A DNA stretch of 64,000 nucleotides from Bacillus sp. sid0103 (lineage in GTDB: Bacteria; Bacillota; Bacilli; Bacillales_B; DSM-18226): contig NZ_JAHUWN010000014.1 in assembly GCF_019219025.1 (NCBI RefSeq), positions 93,927 to 157,926 on the forward strand, given 5' to 3'. How positions within the stretch are numbered: the stretch's first letter is position 1; every line of letters begins with the position of its first letter. The notes beneath the pieces are model-generated. The model made no database searches. It saw only the letters and a list, made by a program, of their open reading frames with translations, and was not told the origin of the DNA. Of the stretch, positions 51,708 to 60,643 are shown in pieces. The position numbers and the translations under genes were made by a program.

Positions 51708-53578
51708 TGATCATTTGCAGCGTTAATCATATTGCTAAATCATTTGGCGGAAATAGTATATTTGAAGATTTATCCTTTGAAGTACAGGAAGGGAGCAGGA
51801 TTGGTCTGGTTGGCCGGAACGGAGGCGGTAAGACGACGTTATTGAAGTTACTCGCCAATCAGGAAACAGTTGATGAAGGGGTTATCCATTGGAAAAAGGG
51901 GCTAAAGATCGGATACTTGGCCCAGATACCTGATTTCAAAGAGCTAACTAGTAAAGAAGTTTTAAAAACAGCCTTTGAGCAATTAATAACAACCGAAACC
52001 AAACTTCAGTATTTAGAAGTTGAAATGGGACAAGAAATTGCTCCGGGTGCCCTCCAAAGATTAATGGATCAATATGGAAAGCTCCAAGATGAGTTTATCT
52101 TAAACGGCGGCTATGAAATGGATGCCCAATTGGACCGGATTGCAAACGGCTTGAATATTACAGATCTGCTTGATAAAACCTTCGCATCATTAAGCGGCGG
52201 AGAGAAAACCAAAGTTGGACTGGGCTTGAGTTTATTGAAAAATCCAGAACTTCTGTTGCTTGATGAACCGACCAACCATTTAGATTTGAAGGCGATTGAA
52301 TGGCTAGGCGCCTTCCTTAAGGATTATACGGGAACGATTATTCTCATATCTCACGACCGTTACTTTTTAGATGAGGTGGTCACGAAAGTGCTGGAAATGG
52401 AAGATGGAGATATTGATTTGTACCATACGAATTTTAGTGGCTATGTGAAAGAGAAAGAAGAGCGGCTCTTAAGAGAATTTCAGGAATATCAAGAACAGCA
52501 GAAGAAAATAAAAAAGATGAAAGAAGCTATTAAGCGACTCCGTGACTGGGCAAACCGCGCAAATCCACCAAGTGCATCCCTTCATAAACGGGCGACCAAT
52601 ATGCAAAGGGCACTGGATCGGATTGAAAAACTGGAACGCCCAAAGATAGATGTCAAAAAAATGGCGATTGATTTCGAAGCCAATGATCGAAGAGGTAAAG
52701 ACGTGATCGTCATGGAGGATATTGCGAAGAGCTTTGGAAACAGGACTCTGTTTGACCAAGTAAACCTGCTTGTTCAATATAGGGACCGAACAGCAATTGT
52801 CGGGGATAACGGCACTGGCAAATCTACGCTATTAAAAATGCTTCTTAGGGAAATCGAGCCTGATAAAGGTGTTGTAAAGGTTGGGAGCAATGTAAAAGTC
52901 GGCTATCTGTCACAGCATGTCTTTACGGATATTGGCGATAAACAGCTGATTGACGTATTTCGGTCTGAGGTAGTCGTCAATGAAGGAGAGGCACGTCATA
53001 TCTTAGCCCGGTTTTTATTCTACGGCCCAGCGGTATTCCGCAAAGTAAGTCAACTTAGCGGCGGGGAGAGAATGAGACTTAGGCTTGCCCAGTTAATGTA
53101 CCAGGATATCAATCTTCTGATTCTGGATGAACCGACCAATCACCTTGATATTGATTCCTGTGAAGTGTTAGAGGAAGCGCTGGAACAGTTTAATGGTACC
53201 ATTTTAGCTGTGTCGCATGACCGCTATTTTCTCAATAAGCTTTTTACGAAAATTTACTGGCTCCAAGATGGGACAGTTCATTACTTCGATGGTAACTATG
53301 ATTGGGCAAAGGGGAAGCTGGTTGCAACGATTGAGATAAAACAAACGGAAAAGCCGACGTTGACCAAAGATTCCCTGCCAAAAGTATCGAAAGTGGAAGA
53401 AGATGGGGCAGATGTGATTGGGGAAAAAATTGAGCAAATTGAAGCAGAAATTCAACTGCTGAAACAAAAGCTTGGAGAAAAAATCGAACTTGAATTGCTT
53501 CAAAAAATTTATCATGAATTGGAGCTGCAGGAAAATAAACGTGACCGTCTCTACCAACAACTAGAAGAAATCATCTAA
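51707..53578 (+). CDS. ABC-F family ATPase (possible ribosome protection)
   Basis: A 623-residue protein with two ABC domains and no membrane segment. First: GRNGGGKTTLLKLL, LSGGEKTKVG, LLLDEPTNHLD. Linker: KKIKKMKEAIKRLRDWANRA, the P-site tRNA interaction arm region. Second: GDNGTGKSTLLKML, LSGGERMRLRLA, LILDEPTNHLD. A C-terminal coiled coil covers about 540-623. ABC-F proteins bind the ribosomal E site and either relieve stalling or displace antibiotics. AAGGAG favours ATG 51707. The structured leader suggests inducible expression; the antibiotic or stress is unknown. Confidence 0.88.
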   Translation: MIICSVNHIAKSFGGNSIFEDLSFEVQEGSRIGLVGRNGGGKTTLLKLLANQETVDEGVIHWKKGLKIGYLAQIPDFKELTSKEVLKTAFEQLITTETKLQYLEVEMGQEIAPGALQRLMDQYGKLQDEFILNGGYEMDAQLDRIANGLNITDLLDKTFASLSGGEKTKVGLGLSLLKNPELLLLDEPTNHLDLKAIEWLGAFLKDYTGTIILISHDRYFLDEVVTKVLEMEDGDIDLYHTNFSGYVKEKEERLLREFQEYQEQQKKIKKMKEAIKRLRDWANRANPPSASLHKRATNMQRALDRIEKLERPKIDVKKMAIDFEANDRRGKDVIVMEDIAKSFGNRTLFDQVNLLVQYRDRTAIVGDNGTGKSTLLKMLLREIEPDKGVVKVGSNVKVGYLSQHVFTDIGDKQLIDVFRSEVVVNEGEARHILARFLFYGPAVFRKVSQLSGGERMRLRLAQLMYQDINLLILDEPTNHLDIDSCEVLEEALEQFNGTILAVSHDRYFLNKLFTKIYWLQDGTVHYFDGNYDWAKGKLVATIEIKQTEKPTLTKDSLPKVSKVEEDGADVIGEKIEQIEAEIQLLKQKLGEKIELELLQKIYHELELQENKRDRLYQQLEEII

Positions 53579-53663
53579 TAGCTTTCCGATGTACTTAGCG
53601 TTCTTCATAAAAACGATATCACCAACCCACTCTTAGGAATAGAATATAAAGCAATAAAAAATG

Positions 53664-53686
53664 GAGCCGCCCGTTTGCGGCTCTTT
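53664..53686 (+). terminator. Terminator after ABC-F gene
   Basis: GAGCCGC-CCGTTT-GCGGCTC followed by a short T-run. Confidence 0.7.
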
Positions 53687-53763
53687 GTGTGTAAACTTTG
53701 GCTTTTCGAAAGGGGAACTTTTCCTTATAATTAATATGTTTCGTAAACAAAGGGTGGGTTCTT

Positions 53764-55089
53764 ATGGATTTTCATTTTTCACTAAGGCAAGTGTTGTTGC
53801 TTTTGCTTATAACATTAACAGGGGTGGTTTGGTCCGTTATTTTTCAACATCCGCTTGTGGCCGGATTTTTTCCAGGCTACCTCGTGCTTGTTTTGTTGGC
53901 AAAGAGTAAAGAGTTAACGATAAAACAGATTCTACATATAAGTATAATGGGTGTTAACAAAACTAAGATCGTCATCTTAATCCTGTTCTTAGTGAGTTTT
54001 TTACTCCCATCTTGGTATTTAGCAGGTACCATTCAGCAAATGGTGAAAATTGCCCTGCATTTTATTAGTCCAGAGCATTTCATTCTCTTATCCTTTCTCA
54101 GCGCAATGATCTTTTCGATGCTTCTTGGAACAACTGTTGGGACATTAAGCGCAATTGGCATACCCATAATTGGGACTGCCATCGTTCTCGGGCTTCCAGT
54201 TGACATGGTGGCTGGCGCCTTGGTTTCAGGAGCATTTGTTGGCGATCGGACCTCTCCATTTTCAAGTGCCCATCAACTTTTGTCCCATACGGTTGAATTA
54301 CCAATAAAAAGACAATGGAAGGCGATGCTTTTTACTACGCTGGCGGCCATTATTCTTTGCTTTTGTTTTTATGGAGTTGCGGACTATCTGGTCACTGAAA
54401 CAGGTGCTTCTAATCAGCAACAAGTCAGGTGGAAGGAACTTTCAGTCATTAAATTTATCCCGCCAGTCATCTTAATCACATTTGTTCTTTTGAGAATCAG
54501 TATCGTTTATGCCTTTATAACTAGTATTCTGTCTGCAGCAGTCATTGCTCTTTTCAGCGGAACAACAGGGCCAAAACTCGCTTTCTCATTGTGGCATGGT
54601 GTCGAGGGGCTTGGCGGTGGGTTCCTTCACATGTACGAATTGCTCCTGTTTTTAGCACTGGCAGGAGCATATAATGGTCTTTTGGAAGAAATGAATGTCA
54701 TTCAGCCTTATTTAGATAAGTGGTTACAATCATCTAGATCTCTAACTGGTGACACCTTTAAAACGATGCTGGCCACCTTTTTGATCACGTTAATAGCGGC
54801 AAATCAAACGCTTCCTATCATTCTCACTGGGAGGTCCTTCCTTCCTCATTGGTCTAGTAAATATGGAAAAGAAGAGTTAGCAAGAGTCATGGGGGATACG
54901 ACTATGCTATTTCCAGGGGTGGTACCATGGAGTGTCCTTGCCATCATGTGCAGTACAATCGTCGGTATACCAATCATGAATTATCTGCCCTATGCGCTGT
55001 TTTTATGGATCTTACCGTTATTAACTATGCTTGTTTCCTTGGTAAAACAAGCTCGAAAATCGAAAGAAAAACGAACAGCAATCGTTTAA
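53764..55089 (+). CDS. NhaC-like Na+/H+ antiporter family membrane protein
   Basis: A 441-residue membrane protein with about eleven helices. SAMIFSMLLGTTVGTLSAIGIPIIG and VAGALVSGAFVGDRTSPFSSA are NhaC-type motifs, with the aspartate in GDRTSP at the position of the ion-binding residue. LITLIAANQTLPIIL and MLFPGVVPWSVLA follow in the second half. It would exchange Na+ (or a metabolite such as malate/lactate, as in MleN) for protons. AAAGGGTGGG precedes ATG 53764. A terminator follows. Confidence 0.82.
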   Translation: MDFHFSLRQVLLLLLITLTGVVWSVIFQHPLVAGFFPGYLVLVLLAKSKELTIKQILHISIMGVNKTKIVILILFLVSFLLPSWYLAGTIQQMVKIALHFISPEHFILLSFLSAMIFSMLLGTTVGTLSAIGIPIIGTAIVLGLPVDMVAGALVSGAFVGDRTSPFSSAHQLLSHTVELPIKRQWKAMLFTTLAAIILCFCFYGVADYLVTETGASNQQQVRWKELSVIKFIPPVILITFVLLRISIVYAFITSILSAAVIALFSGTTGPKLAFSLWHGVEGLGGGFLHMYELLLFLALAGAYNGLLEEMNVIQPYLDKWLQSSRSLTGDTFKTMLATFLITLIAANQTLPIILTGRSFLPHWSSKYGKEELARVMGDTTMLFPGVVPWSVLAIMCSTIVGIPIMNYLPYALFLWILPLLTMLVSLVKQARKSKEKRTAIV

Positions 55090-55090
55090 A

Positions 55091-55121
55091 AAAACGGAGT
55101 CCATTGTGGCTCCGTTTTTAA
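55091..55121 (+). terminator. Terminator after NhaC-like gene
   Basis: AAAACGGAG...CTCCGTTTT hairpin with T tail. Confidence 0.85.
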
Positions 55122-55212
55122 GCTTTTTGTAGTACAAGTTGAAATGCTTCGAATGAAGATCCTTATTCTTTCATATATGTGGTAATAAAGAATTGGGACA
55201 AGGGATGATCAC

Positions 55213-55797
55213 ATGCTGAAAAAATTGGCGGTAATCGGATTCGGAAGTACGATGATTGCAATTGGTATAAACGCATTTATTCTACCTTTGCATCTAATTA
55301 ATGGAGGGTTTTTAGGGATTAGTTTGCTGTTAAAATATTTATGGGACTTTAAAGTGGGAATCAGTTTTATAGTTTTGAGTACCCCTGTTTACATGTTTGC
55401 ATTTAAAACGGACCCCGTTTATTTTATTAACGGTGTCATTGGGGCAATATGTTCTGGTCTTATGATTGAACTTTTCAAACCCTTAAATGGAATGGTTCAT
55501 ATGTCCATTATCAGCAGTGTAATTGTCGGTGCAGTTATCATTGGGAGTGGGGTTGGGGTAATGCTCCGAAATCATATTAGTCCAGGCGGTATGGACCTGC
55601 TTGCATTACTAATCGCCAAATGGTCTAAAGTGAATGTTGGGGTGATTATGTTTGTGATGGATGTTGTTATCATTATTACCGGTTTGTTCCTGCTACAAGA
55701 TGTGAAACTTTTTTATTCGCTCGTCATCGTTGCGATTGTGGGACTAATGGCAAGTCTGATTACCACTAGGTACAGTGAGCAGAATGTAATAAAGTAA
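55213..55797 (+). CDS. YitT family membrane protein, short paralogue 3
   Basis: A 194-residue protein of five to six helices that matches the membrane half of YitT proteins (INAFILPLHLINGGFLGISL; GSGVGVMLRNHISPGGMDLLAL) but lacks the C-terminal DUF2179 domain present in the copies at 23360 and 31501. The ISPGGMDL loop is the signature. GGGACAAGGGATGATCAC precedes ATG 55213. Function unknown. Confidence 0.82.
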   Translation: MLKKLAVIGFGSTMIAIGINAFILPLHLINGGFLGISLLLKYLWDFKVGISFIVLSTPVYMFAFKTDPVYFINGVIGAICSGLMIELFKPLNGMVHMSIISSVIVGAVIIGSGVGVMLRNHISPGGMDLLALLIAKWSKVNVGVIMFVMDVVIIITGLFLLQDVKLFYSLVIVAIVGLMASLITTRYSEQNVIK

Positions 55798-55859
55798 ATA
55801 TTACATATCAGTGGTAAAATGGGTAAGTATAAAAAGGCTAGTCAATAAGGAGATATACG

Positions 55860-56366
55860 ATGAAACCTCTCAGAGATCATCTCAAGGAAAATTTAAAGGT
55901 TTTATTTGTTGGTTTTAATCCAAGCATTCGCTCTAGTGAACTTGGGCATCATTATGCAAGTCCAAACAATCATTTTTGGAAGATATTGTACGAATCAGGG
56001 TTAACGCCACGGAAATATGAAGCAATGGAAGATGCGAAGCTTTTAGATTTAGGATTTGGATCTACTAATATTGTTGAAAGGCCGACAAAGGCAGCGGATG
56101 AAATTACGAAAGAAGAGTTTACGGAGGGAAGAGAAATCTTAAAGAGGAAGGTCGATCAGTTTAAGCCTAAGGTTGTCTGCTTTGTTGGAAAGGGAGTTTA
56201 TCAGCAATACAGCGGGTTAAAAGTAATTCAGTGGGGAAGGCAAACCAATGGCGTTATCCCTGGGGTTATTGACTTCGTTGCTCCATCATCGAGTGGTCTG
56301 GTTCGAATGAAGATGGAGGAAATTATCGACATCTATAAAGGGCTTGTCCCACTTCTATCAGAATAA
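55860..56366 (+). CDS. mug: Mismatch-specific uracil/thymine DNA glycosylase (MUG)
   Basis: A 168-residue uracil-DNA glycosylase of family 2. VLFVGFNPSIRSSELGHHYA contains the catalytic GxNPS motif, followed by SPNNHFWKILYESG. The DNA-intercalating loop is in VDFVAPSSSGLVRM (VxPSSSG). It removes U or T from G:U and G:T mismatches. AAGGAGATATACG precedes ATG 55860. Standalone gene converging on sqhC across a terminator. Confidence 0.9.
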   Translation: MKPLRDHLKENLKVLFVGFNPSIRSSELGHHYASPNNHFWKILYESGLTPRKYEAMEDAKLLDLGFGSTNIVERPTKAADEITKEEFTEGREILKRKVDQFKPKVVCFVGKGVYQQYSGLKVIQWGRQTNGVIPGVIDFVAPSSSGLVRMKMEEIIDIYKGLVPLLSE

Positions 56367-56367
56367 A

Positions 56368-56406
56368 ACATCGACGGGTTTATTTGCCGCCCAACGATGT
56401 TTTATT
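56368..56406. terminator. Bidirectional terminator
   Basis: AAACATCG...CGATGTTTT with an internal GGG/CCC pairing, between mug and sqhC. Confidence 0.82.
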
Positions 56407-56409
56407 TTT

Positions 56410-58275
56410 TCACGAGTCGAATTTATTCCTATAGTGGGAAAGGGCTATAAGTGGGAAAATATAGCGATAACTGTGATAGTGAATGTAAAAACCACCGGCC
56501 ATCCCTTGCCCCTTGGGATAAGCGGTAGTCCAATCTTCTTTTTCAAGTGATGATAATAAATAAGTGATCCCTTTTTGGATATGTGATGTAGGTTTTTCTG
56601 AAGCAGCAATCAGAGCATCAAGTGCCCAGGCAGTGTGTGTTAAAGTGCTTGATTGTAAGGGCACATATACTTTTTCACTATCACTATGGCATGACTCTCC
56701 CCAGCCGCCATCCTCATTTTGAATCCTTTTTAACCAGGTCGCAGCCCTTTGAATGGCCGAATGACTGGCAGGGATTCCGGCTGCCATTAACCCGGTAATT
56801 GCTCCCCACGTTCCATAAAGATAACAAATCCCCCATCTTCCATACCAAGAACCATCCTTCAATTGATTTTTTAGCAGCCAGTTGACCCCTTTCTTAATCG
56901 CTTTATGGTCCCTTGATAAATTCGTGTAATTCCCCAAAAATTCTAAGGTTCGCCCTGTAAGGTCTGCACAAGAGGGATCTGTCAGTAAAAATTCCCCTTT
57001 TTCAAGCGGAAGGAATTCAAATAAGTTTGTATCTGTATTTTTTTCAAATGCCGCCCAGCCGCCGTCATCATTTTGCATCGACAAAAGCCAGTCAATTCCT
57101 CGGTCCCAGGCATTTCGTTCAGGTGGAATAATTCTTGAAATAGATCTAAGTGACGCTGTGGTATCATCGACATCGGGATTCATCGTATTTACATCAGAAA
57201 ATCCCCAACCTCCTGGCAAAGTCATCGAATTATGAATCACCCAATCCCCAAATTTGTGATGCTGCCGGTTTAACAGATAATGATTGGCTTTCGTCACCAT
57301 CGGGTCGTCTGTGGCAACAGCCGCGGTCTGAAGGGCATAACCAATTAATGAAGTGTTCCAAACATTTGCCGTGGTGTACTGCATATGGGGATAACCGTTG
57401 ATTTCACATTTCATTGCGAGCAATCCATTCACGGCCTTTGTAATCACCGGATTTGTTTTCTTATATCCTTGTGAGAGCAGGGCAAAAATCATCAAAAAAG
57501 TCGAGCTGAAATAACTATAAAAGGTGCCGTCAGGTTCAAGGTGATTGAGCATATATTTCTTAGCACGCTCCACCGCTAACTGATGGAGCTGTTCTGGTAG
57601 GCCCATTAATTTTTTGACACCATCCTTGATAAACGAAAATAATGAACGATATTCAGATGAACGAAACCACTCGCTATCCAGATGACGGTGTATATGTAAC
57701 TCTGAAAGATTCGGGCTTTTCACCGTCTTGATAAAAAACTTTTTGTCGGCAAGTAGAATAATTGGCGTTAGATTGGCCCGGCCGAAGACCGAAAAGGAAT
57801 AGAAATTAATTGGAAAATAGCGAGGCAAGAGGATAAATTCAATCGGAAGAGGAGAAAAATCTGGCCACCCATATTGGCCAGTTAAAGAAAGCATCACTTT
57901 TGTAAAGATACTTACTTCCTCTAAGCCGCCTTTCGATAAAATAAATCTTTTCGCTGCTCGCAAACGTTTGTCGTCTTTCTTGGCATACCCCGAATATAAC
58001 AAAGCGTAATAGGCTTCCACTGTCGCACTTAGATTACCGTCTCCTTCATCATAAAAGAGCTTCCAAGCCCCATTCTTCTCTTGTTTACTAAAGATTCTCG
58101 CAACCAAGCCTTTAATTAAATCTTCATCATTTAATTCCAAGGTCCGCAATAAAATGATCATATAGGCATCTGTTGACAGACCTGTTTCAAAGGGGTAGTT
58201 CCAAGAACCGTCGGGAGTTTGATCTGTTCGAAGCCTATCAATAAGCCAATCGATGCCATTGCTAGTATTGATCAT
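56410..58275 (-). CDS. sqhC: Squalene-hopene / tetraprenyl-curcumene cyclase (sporulenol synthase type)
   Basis: A 621-residue class II terpene cyclase. The protonating DXDD motif is in NPDVDDTTASLRS (about residues 368-380). QW repeats are visible: DGSWNYPFETG, NDDGGWAAFEKN, KDGSWYGRWG and EDGGWGESC. Length and motifs match Bacillus SqhC, which cyclises tetraprenyl-beta-curcumene to sporulenol in spore or cell membranes. No squalene-synthase gene is adjacent. Monotopic membrane enzyme. ATG 58275 follows GGGAGAGG. It is divergent from yppC. Confidence 0.9.
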   Translation of the reverse strand: MINTSNGIDWLIDRLRTDQTPDGSWNYPFETGLSTDAYMIILLRTLELNDEDLIKGLVARIFSKQEKNGAWKLFYDEGDGNLSATVEAYYALLYSGYAKKDDKRLRAAKRFILSKGGLEEVSIFTKVMLSLTGQYGWPDFSPLPIEFILLPRYFPINFYSFSVFGRANLTPIILLADKKFFIKTVKSPNLSELHIHRHLDSEWFRSSEYRSLFSFIKDGVKKLMGLPEQLHQLAVERAKKYMLNHLEPDGTFYSYFSSTFLMIFALLSQGYKKTNPVITKAVNGLLAMKCEINGYPHMQYTTANVWNTSLIGYALQTAAVATDDPMVTKANHYLLNRQHHKFGDWVIHNSMTLPGGWGFSDVNTMNPDVDDTTASLRSISRIIPPERNAWDRGIDWLLSMQNDDGGWAAFEKNTDTNLFEFLPLEKGEFLLTDPSCADLTGRTLEFLGNYTNLSRDHKAIKKGVNWLLKNQLKDGSWYGRWGICYLYGTWGAITGLMAAGIPASHSAIQRAATWLKRIQNEDGGWGESCHSDSEKVYVPLQSSTLTHTAWALDALIAASEKPTSHIQKGITYLLSSLEKEDWTTAYPKGQGMAGGFYIHYHSYRYIFPLIALSHYRNKFDS

Positions 58276-58446
58276 AAGTAAGTTCTCATTCCTCTCCCAG
58301 TAAATTATTCACATTCATACATATTCCATTGGTGGAAGGAGAATTCGTAAAGGAGGTAATGTGCCATATTTTTTACGAGAAATCGAGAGAAGGCCCCACT
58401 CGAAACGATTAGGGAACAATTAAAGAAAAAGAGCAAACTATCTGAT

Positions 58447-59487
58447 TTGCCTTTAAAGTTTACGAAAGCAGAAGGGGCACTGTTAAAAAAAATCAGAACA
58501 GAGACCAAGGAGCATAATTTAAATAATGTCACAAGAACAAAAGCCTACCTCGAATTTTACCTTCTTCATCCTGAAATCCATTGGGCGTTTCTTGGACACA
58601 TGGTCTCTCGCAATGGAGGATGGAATATGACCGATTTAAAGGGAGAATTCCTCCCCCGTTTGCTCTCGAAAAAAGAAAGAGAAATGTTTTTTGCTTTTTT
58701 AGAACGAGGCAATTGGCTGATTTTTCAGGATGTTTATCCGCAATTTTTGCTGTACAGGGAAAGTTTAAAGCAAAATAAACCACTGTTTCATTTATGTGCT
58801 TGTCTAGGCATTTCTACCTTTATGGAAACGATTTGGAATCAATTTTGGTTCAATCATGAACCCTACATCCTTGCAATCGCGCTCGTTGTCAATGAACAAA
58901 GTTATTTGGAGAAACGTGTAGTTCAAAATCCACTTTATCAAAAAGGAGTCTTTACTAAATTTGAATTTCTCCTTCAGGACCTGCTGTCCTTTAATCATAT
59001 CCTCTTTCCGTATGGAAAAAGAAACCTTGCCGGGCAAACCCTGCATCAGTTTGAGTCATTACATCAACGAATTTTACTAGGAAAAAGATTATATACAATC
59101 TTATTTAACAAAAAGGAGCGTTTAATGGATGTAGTAGATTGGGCTAGAACGCATCCACATACGGGATCAAGGAAGGATTACTGGCCGCATATTTTTAATA
59201 ACATCAACGAAGGGATTCCAGGGTTTGCCTATCAACCCCGTCTTAAAGCATGTCAACTTAGGCCGCGGGCAGGGAAGATTTATAGTCCAAGCCTTGAAAA
59301 CGCTTGGAAAAATGTCAGTCAACCGGAAGCTGAAAAAGGCGACTGGTTTGAAAATGATCGGGTAGTGGATTATTTACTTGAGGACCATGAAAAAATGGAC
59401 GGGGAGATAAAAAATGAATACTGTAAAACACTTGAACGACTCGAACTTGCAGCCATCGCCAAAAAAGCGATCTCCATTTTGGACTAA
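58447..59487 (+). CDS. yppC: DUF2515 protein (YppC-like), 5' end uncertain
   Basis: A 346-residue DUF2515 protein: HNLNNVTRTKAYLEFYLLHP, EIHWAFLGHMVSRNGGWNMT and later WARTHPHTGSRKDYWPHIF are strong YppC features. The protein is soluble and its role unknown. TTG 58447 has no ribosome site. The same frame continues upstream to about 58363 (KAPLETIREQLKKKSK) without ATG/GTG/TTG. AAGGAGGT at 58350-58357 precedes ATG 58359 and GTG 58361, which are in other frames. A one-base change in the T6 run (58369-58374) would join ATG 58359 to the gene. The true start is unresolved. Confidence 0.75.
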   Translation: MPLKFTKAEGALLKKIRTETKEHNLNNVTRTKAYLEFYLLHPEIHWAFLGHMVSRNGGWNMTDLKGEFLPRLLSKKEREMFFAFLERGNWLIFQDVYPQFLLYRESLKQNKPLFHLCACLGISTFMETIWNQFWFNHEPYILAIALVVNEQSYLEKRVVQNPLYQKGVFTKFEFLLQDLLSFNHILFPYGKRNLAGQTLHQFESLHQRILLGKRLYTILFNKKERLMDVVDWARTHPHTGSRKDYWPHIFNNINEGIPGFAYQPRLKACQLRPRAGKIYSPSLENAWKNVSQPEAEKGDWFENDRVVDYLLEDHEKMDGEIKNEYCKTLERLELAAIAKKAISILD

Positions 59488-59866
59488 CCCAACCCTAGCT
59501 ACAGTGTTTTTAGCTAGTTTGCTAGCTACTTACTTAGACCTATTTTTCGTAGGGAAACATCTCTATCAATTTCCGAAGAGGCCACTGCCAACGATTTTCT
59601 CGATTAATATTGCATTTACTCTAGTGGTCCTGCCCGTTTTGGTTTTTGTTTTTCTTTGGGTTATGGACCAGGTAAATAAATGGGGGAAGGCAGGCTTAAT
59701 TGTTTTTATCAGTCTTTTAGTGCCGATTATGGAAAAATTAGCAGAAGTGATGGGCTTGTTTAAACACTCGGAAAACTGGGAACATCTTTATTCATTTTTT
59801 GGGTATCTGCTATTTTTAACGACGATTTATGTATTTTACTTCTGGATAGGAAAACGAAAGGGTTAA
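59414..59866 (+). CDS. Hypothetical membrane protein overlapping yppC
   Basis: A 150-residue protein with four predicted helices (NPTLATVFLASLLATYLDLFF; TIFSINIAFTLVVLPVLVFVF; GLIVFISLLVPIMEKLAEVM; FGYLLFLTTIYVFYFWI). Resembles small Bacillus membrane proteins of the CBO0543 type, but this is uncertain. ATG 59414 has GGGGAGATAAAAA upstream and overlaps the last 74 bases of yppC, so the two are translationally coupled. A terminator follows. Confidence 0.75.
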   Translation: MNTVKHLNDSNLQPSPKKRSPFWTNPTLATVFLASLLATYLDLFFVGKHLYQFPKRPLPTIFSINIAFTLVVLPVLVFVFLWVMDQVNKWGKAGLIVFISLLVPIMEKLAEVMGLFKHSENWEHLYSFFGYLLFLTTIYVFYFWIGKRKG

Positions 59867-59870
59867 CAAC

Positions 59871-59900
59871 AAAAAGCCGAGATTTTCATCTCGGCTTTTT
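59871..59900 (+). terminator. Terminator after the yppC operon
   Basis: AAAAAGCCGAGA...TCTCGGCTTTTT hairpin. Confidence 0.88.
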
Positions 59901-59925
59901 GCGATGTAATCATTCGTTACACCTT

Positions 59926-59982
59926 GCCCCTTCCGTCCGTACAGTGGTTAAGTGTCCCGCAACAAGCGAATGTCGGAAGGGG
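59926..59982. other. 57-base stem-loop of unknown nature
   Basis: Perfect 9-bp outer stem CCCCTTCCG (59927-59935) / CGGAAGGGG (59974-59982) enclosing 38 bases. GC-rich relative to flanks and not followed by Ts, so not a terminator. No family recognised. Confidence 0.4.
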
Positions 59983-60107
59983 TACTATTATAGTATCACA
60001 GCCAAGGCAGAAATATACCAATCGACACAAAATGGTGTGCCAAACTTTATTTTCTTCATTGAAAAGTGTATGATAAAAATGATTTTTACATAAAGGAGTG
60101 TTTTTTA

Positions 60108-60548
60108 ATGGCAAAAAAAGGATACATAAAAATGGAAAATGGCGAAAAAATTGAATTTGATTTATTCCCAAATGAAGCACCTGGTACGGTAGAAAATTTT
60201 GAGAAATTAGCGAATGAAGGTTTTTACAATGGAGTCGTATTCCATCGTGTTATTCCTGGTTTCGTAAGTCAGGGTGGAGATCCAACAGGTACTGGAATGG
60301 GCGGTCCTGGTTATACAATTAATTGTGAAACAGAAGGAAATCCTCACAAACATGTTCCTGGTTCCCTATCAATGGCGCATGCAGGAAGAAACACAGGTGG
60401 CAGCCAGTTCTTCATCGTTCATGAATCACAACCACATCTTAACGGTGTTCATACTGTGTTTGGTCAAGTAACTTCAGGACTTGAAACAGCTAAAGCAATG
60501 CGCAACGGCGATAAAATGGAAGAAGTTAAGGTATTTGACGAAGAATAG
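60108..60548 (+). CDS. ppiB: Peptidyl-prolyl cis-trans isomerase, cyclophilin type
   Basis: A 146-residue cytosolic cyclophilin: [65 protein letters not shown]. The catalytic arginine is in FHRVIPGF and the tryptophan of the cyclosporin site is replaced by histidine, as in bacterial PpiB. Length matches Bacillus PpiB (143 residues). AAAGGAG at 60092 fixes ATG 60108; the frame is open further upstream. Monocistronic. Confidence 0.93.
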   Translation: MAKKGYIKMENGEKIEFDLFPNEAPGTVENFEKLANEGFYNGVVFHRVIPGFVSQGGDPTGTGMGGPGYTINCETEGNPHKHVPGSLSMAHAGRNTGGSQFFIVHESQPHLNGVHTVFGQVTSGLETAKAMRNGDKMEEVKVFDEE

Positions 60549-60557
60549 GTAACTAAG

Positions 60558-60592
60558 GAGGGCTCTTGCAGCTCTCTTTTTTTTGTCTAAAT
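60558..60592 (+). terminator. Terminator after ppiB
   Basis: GAGGGCT-CTTGC-AGCTCTC stem followed by eight Ts. Confidence 0.85.
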
Positions 60593-60643
60593 TAAGATTC
60601 AATAGGGCAACTTAACCTCAAATAACTCAAGTTGGGGGTCATT

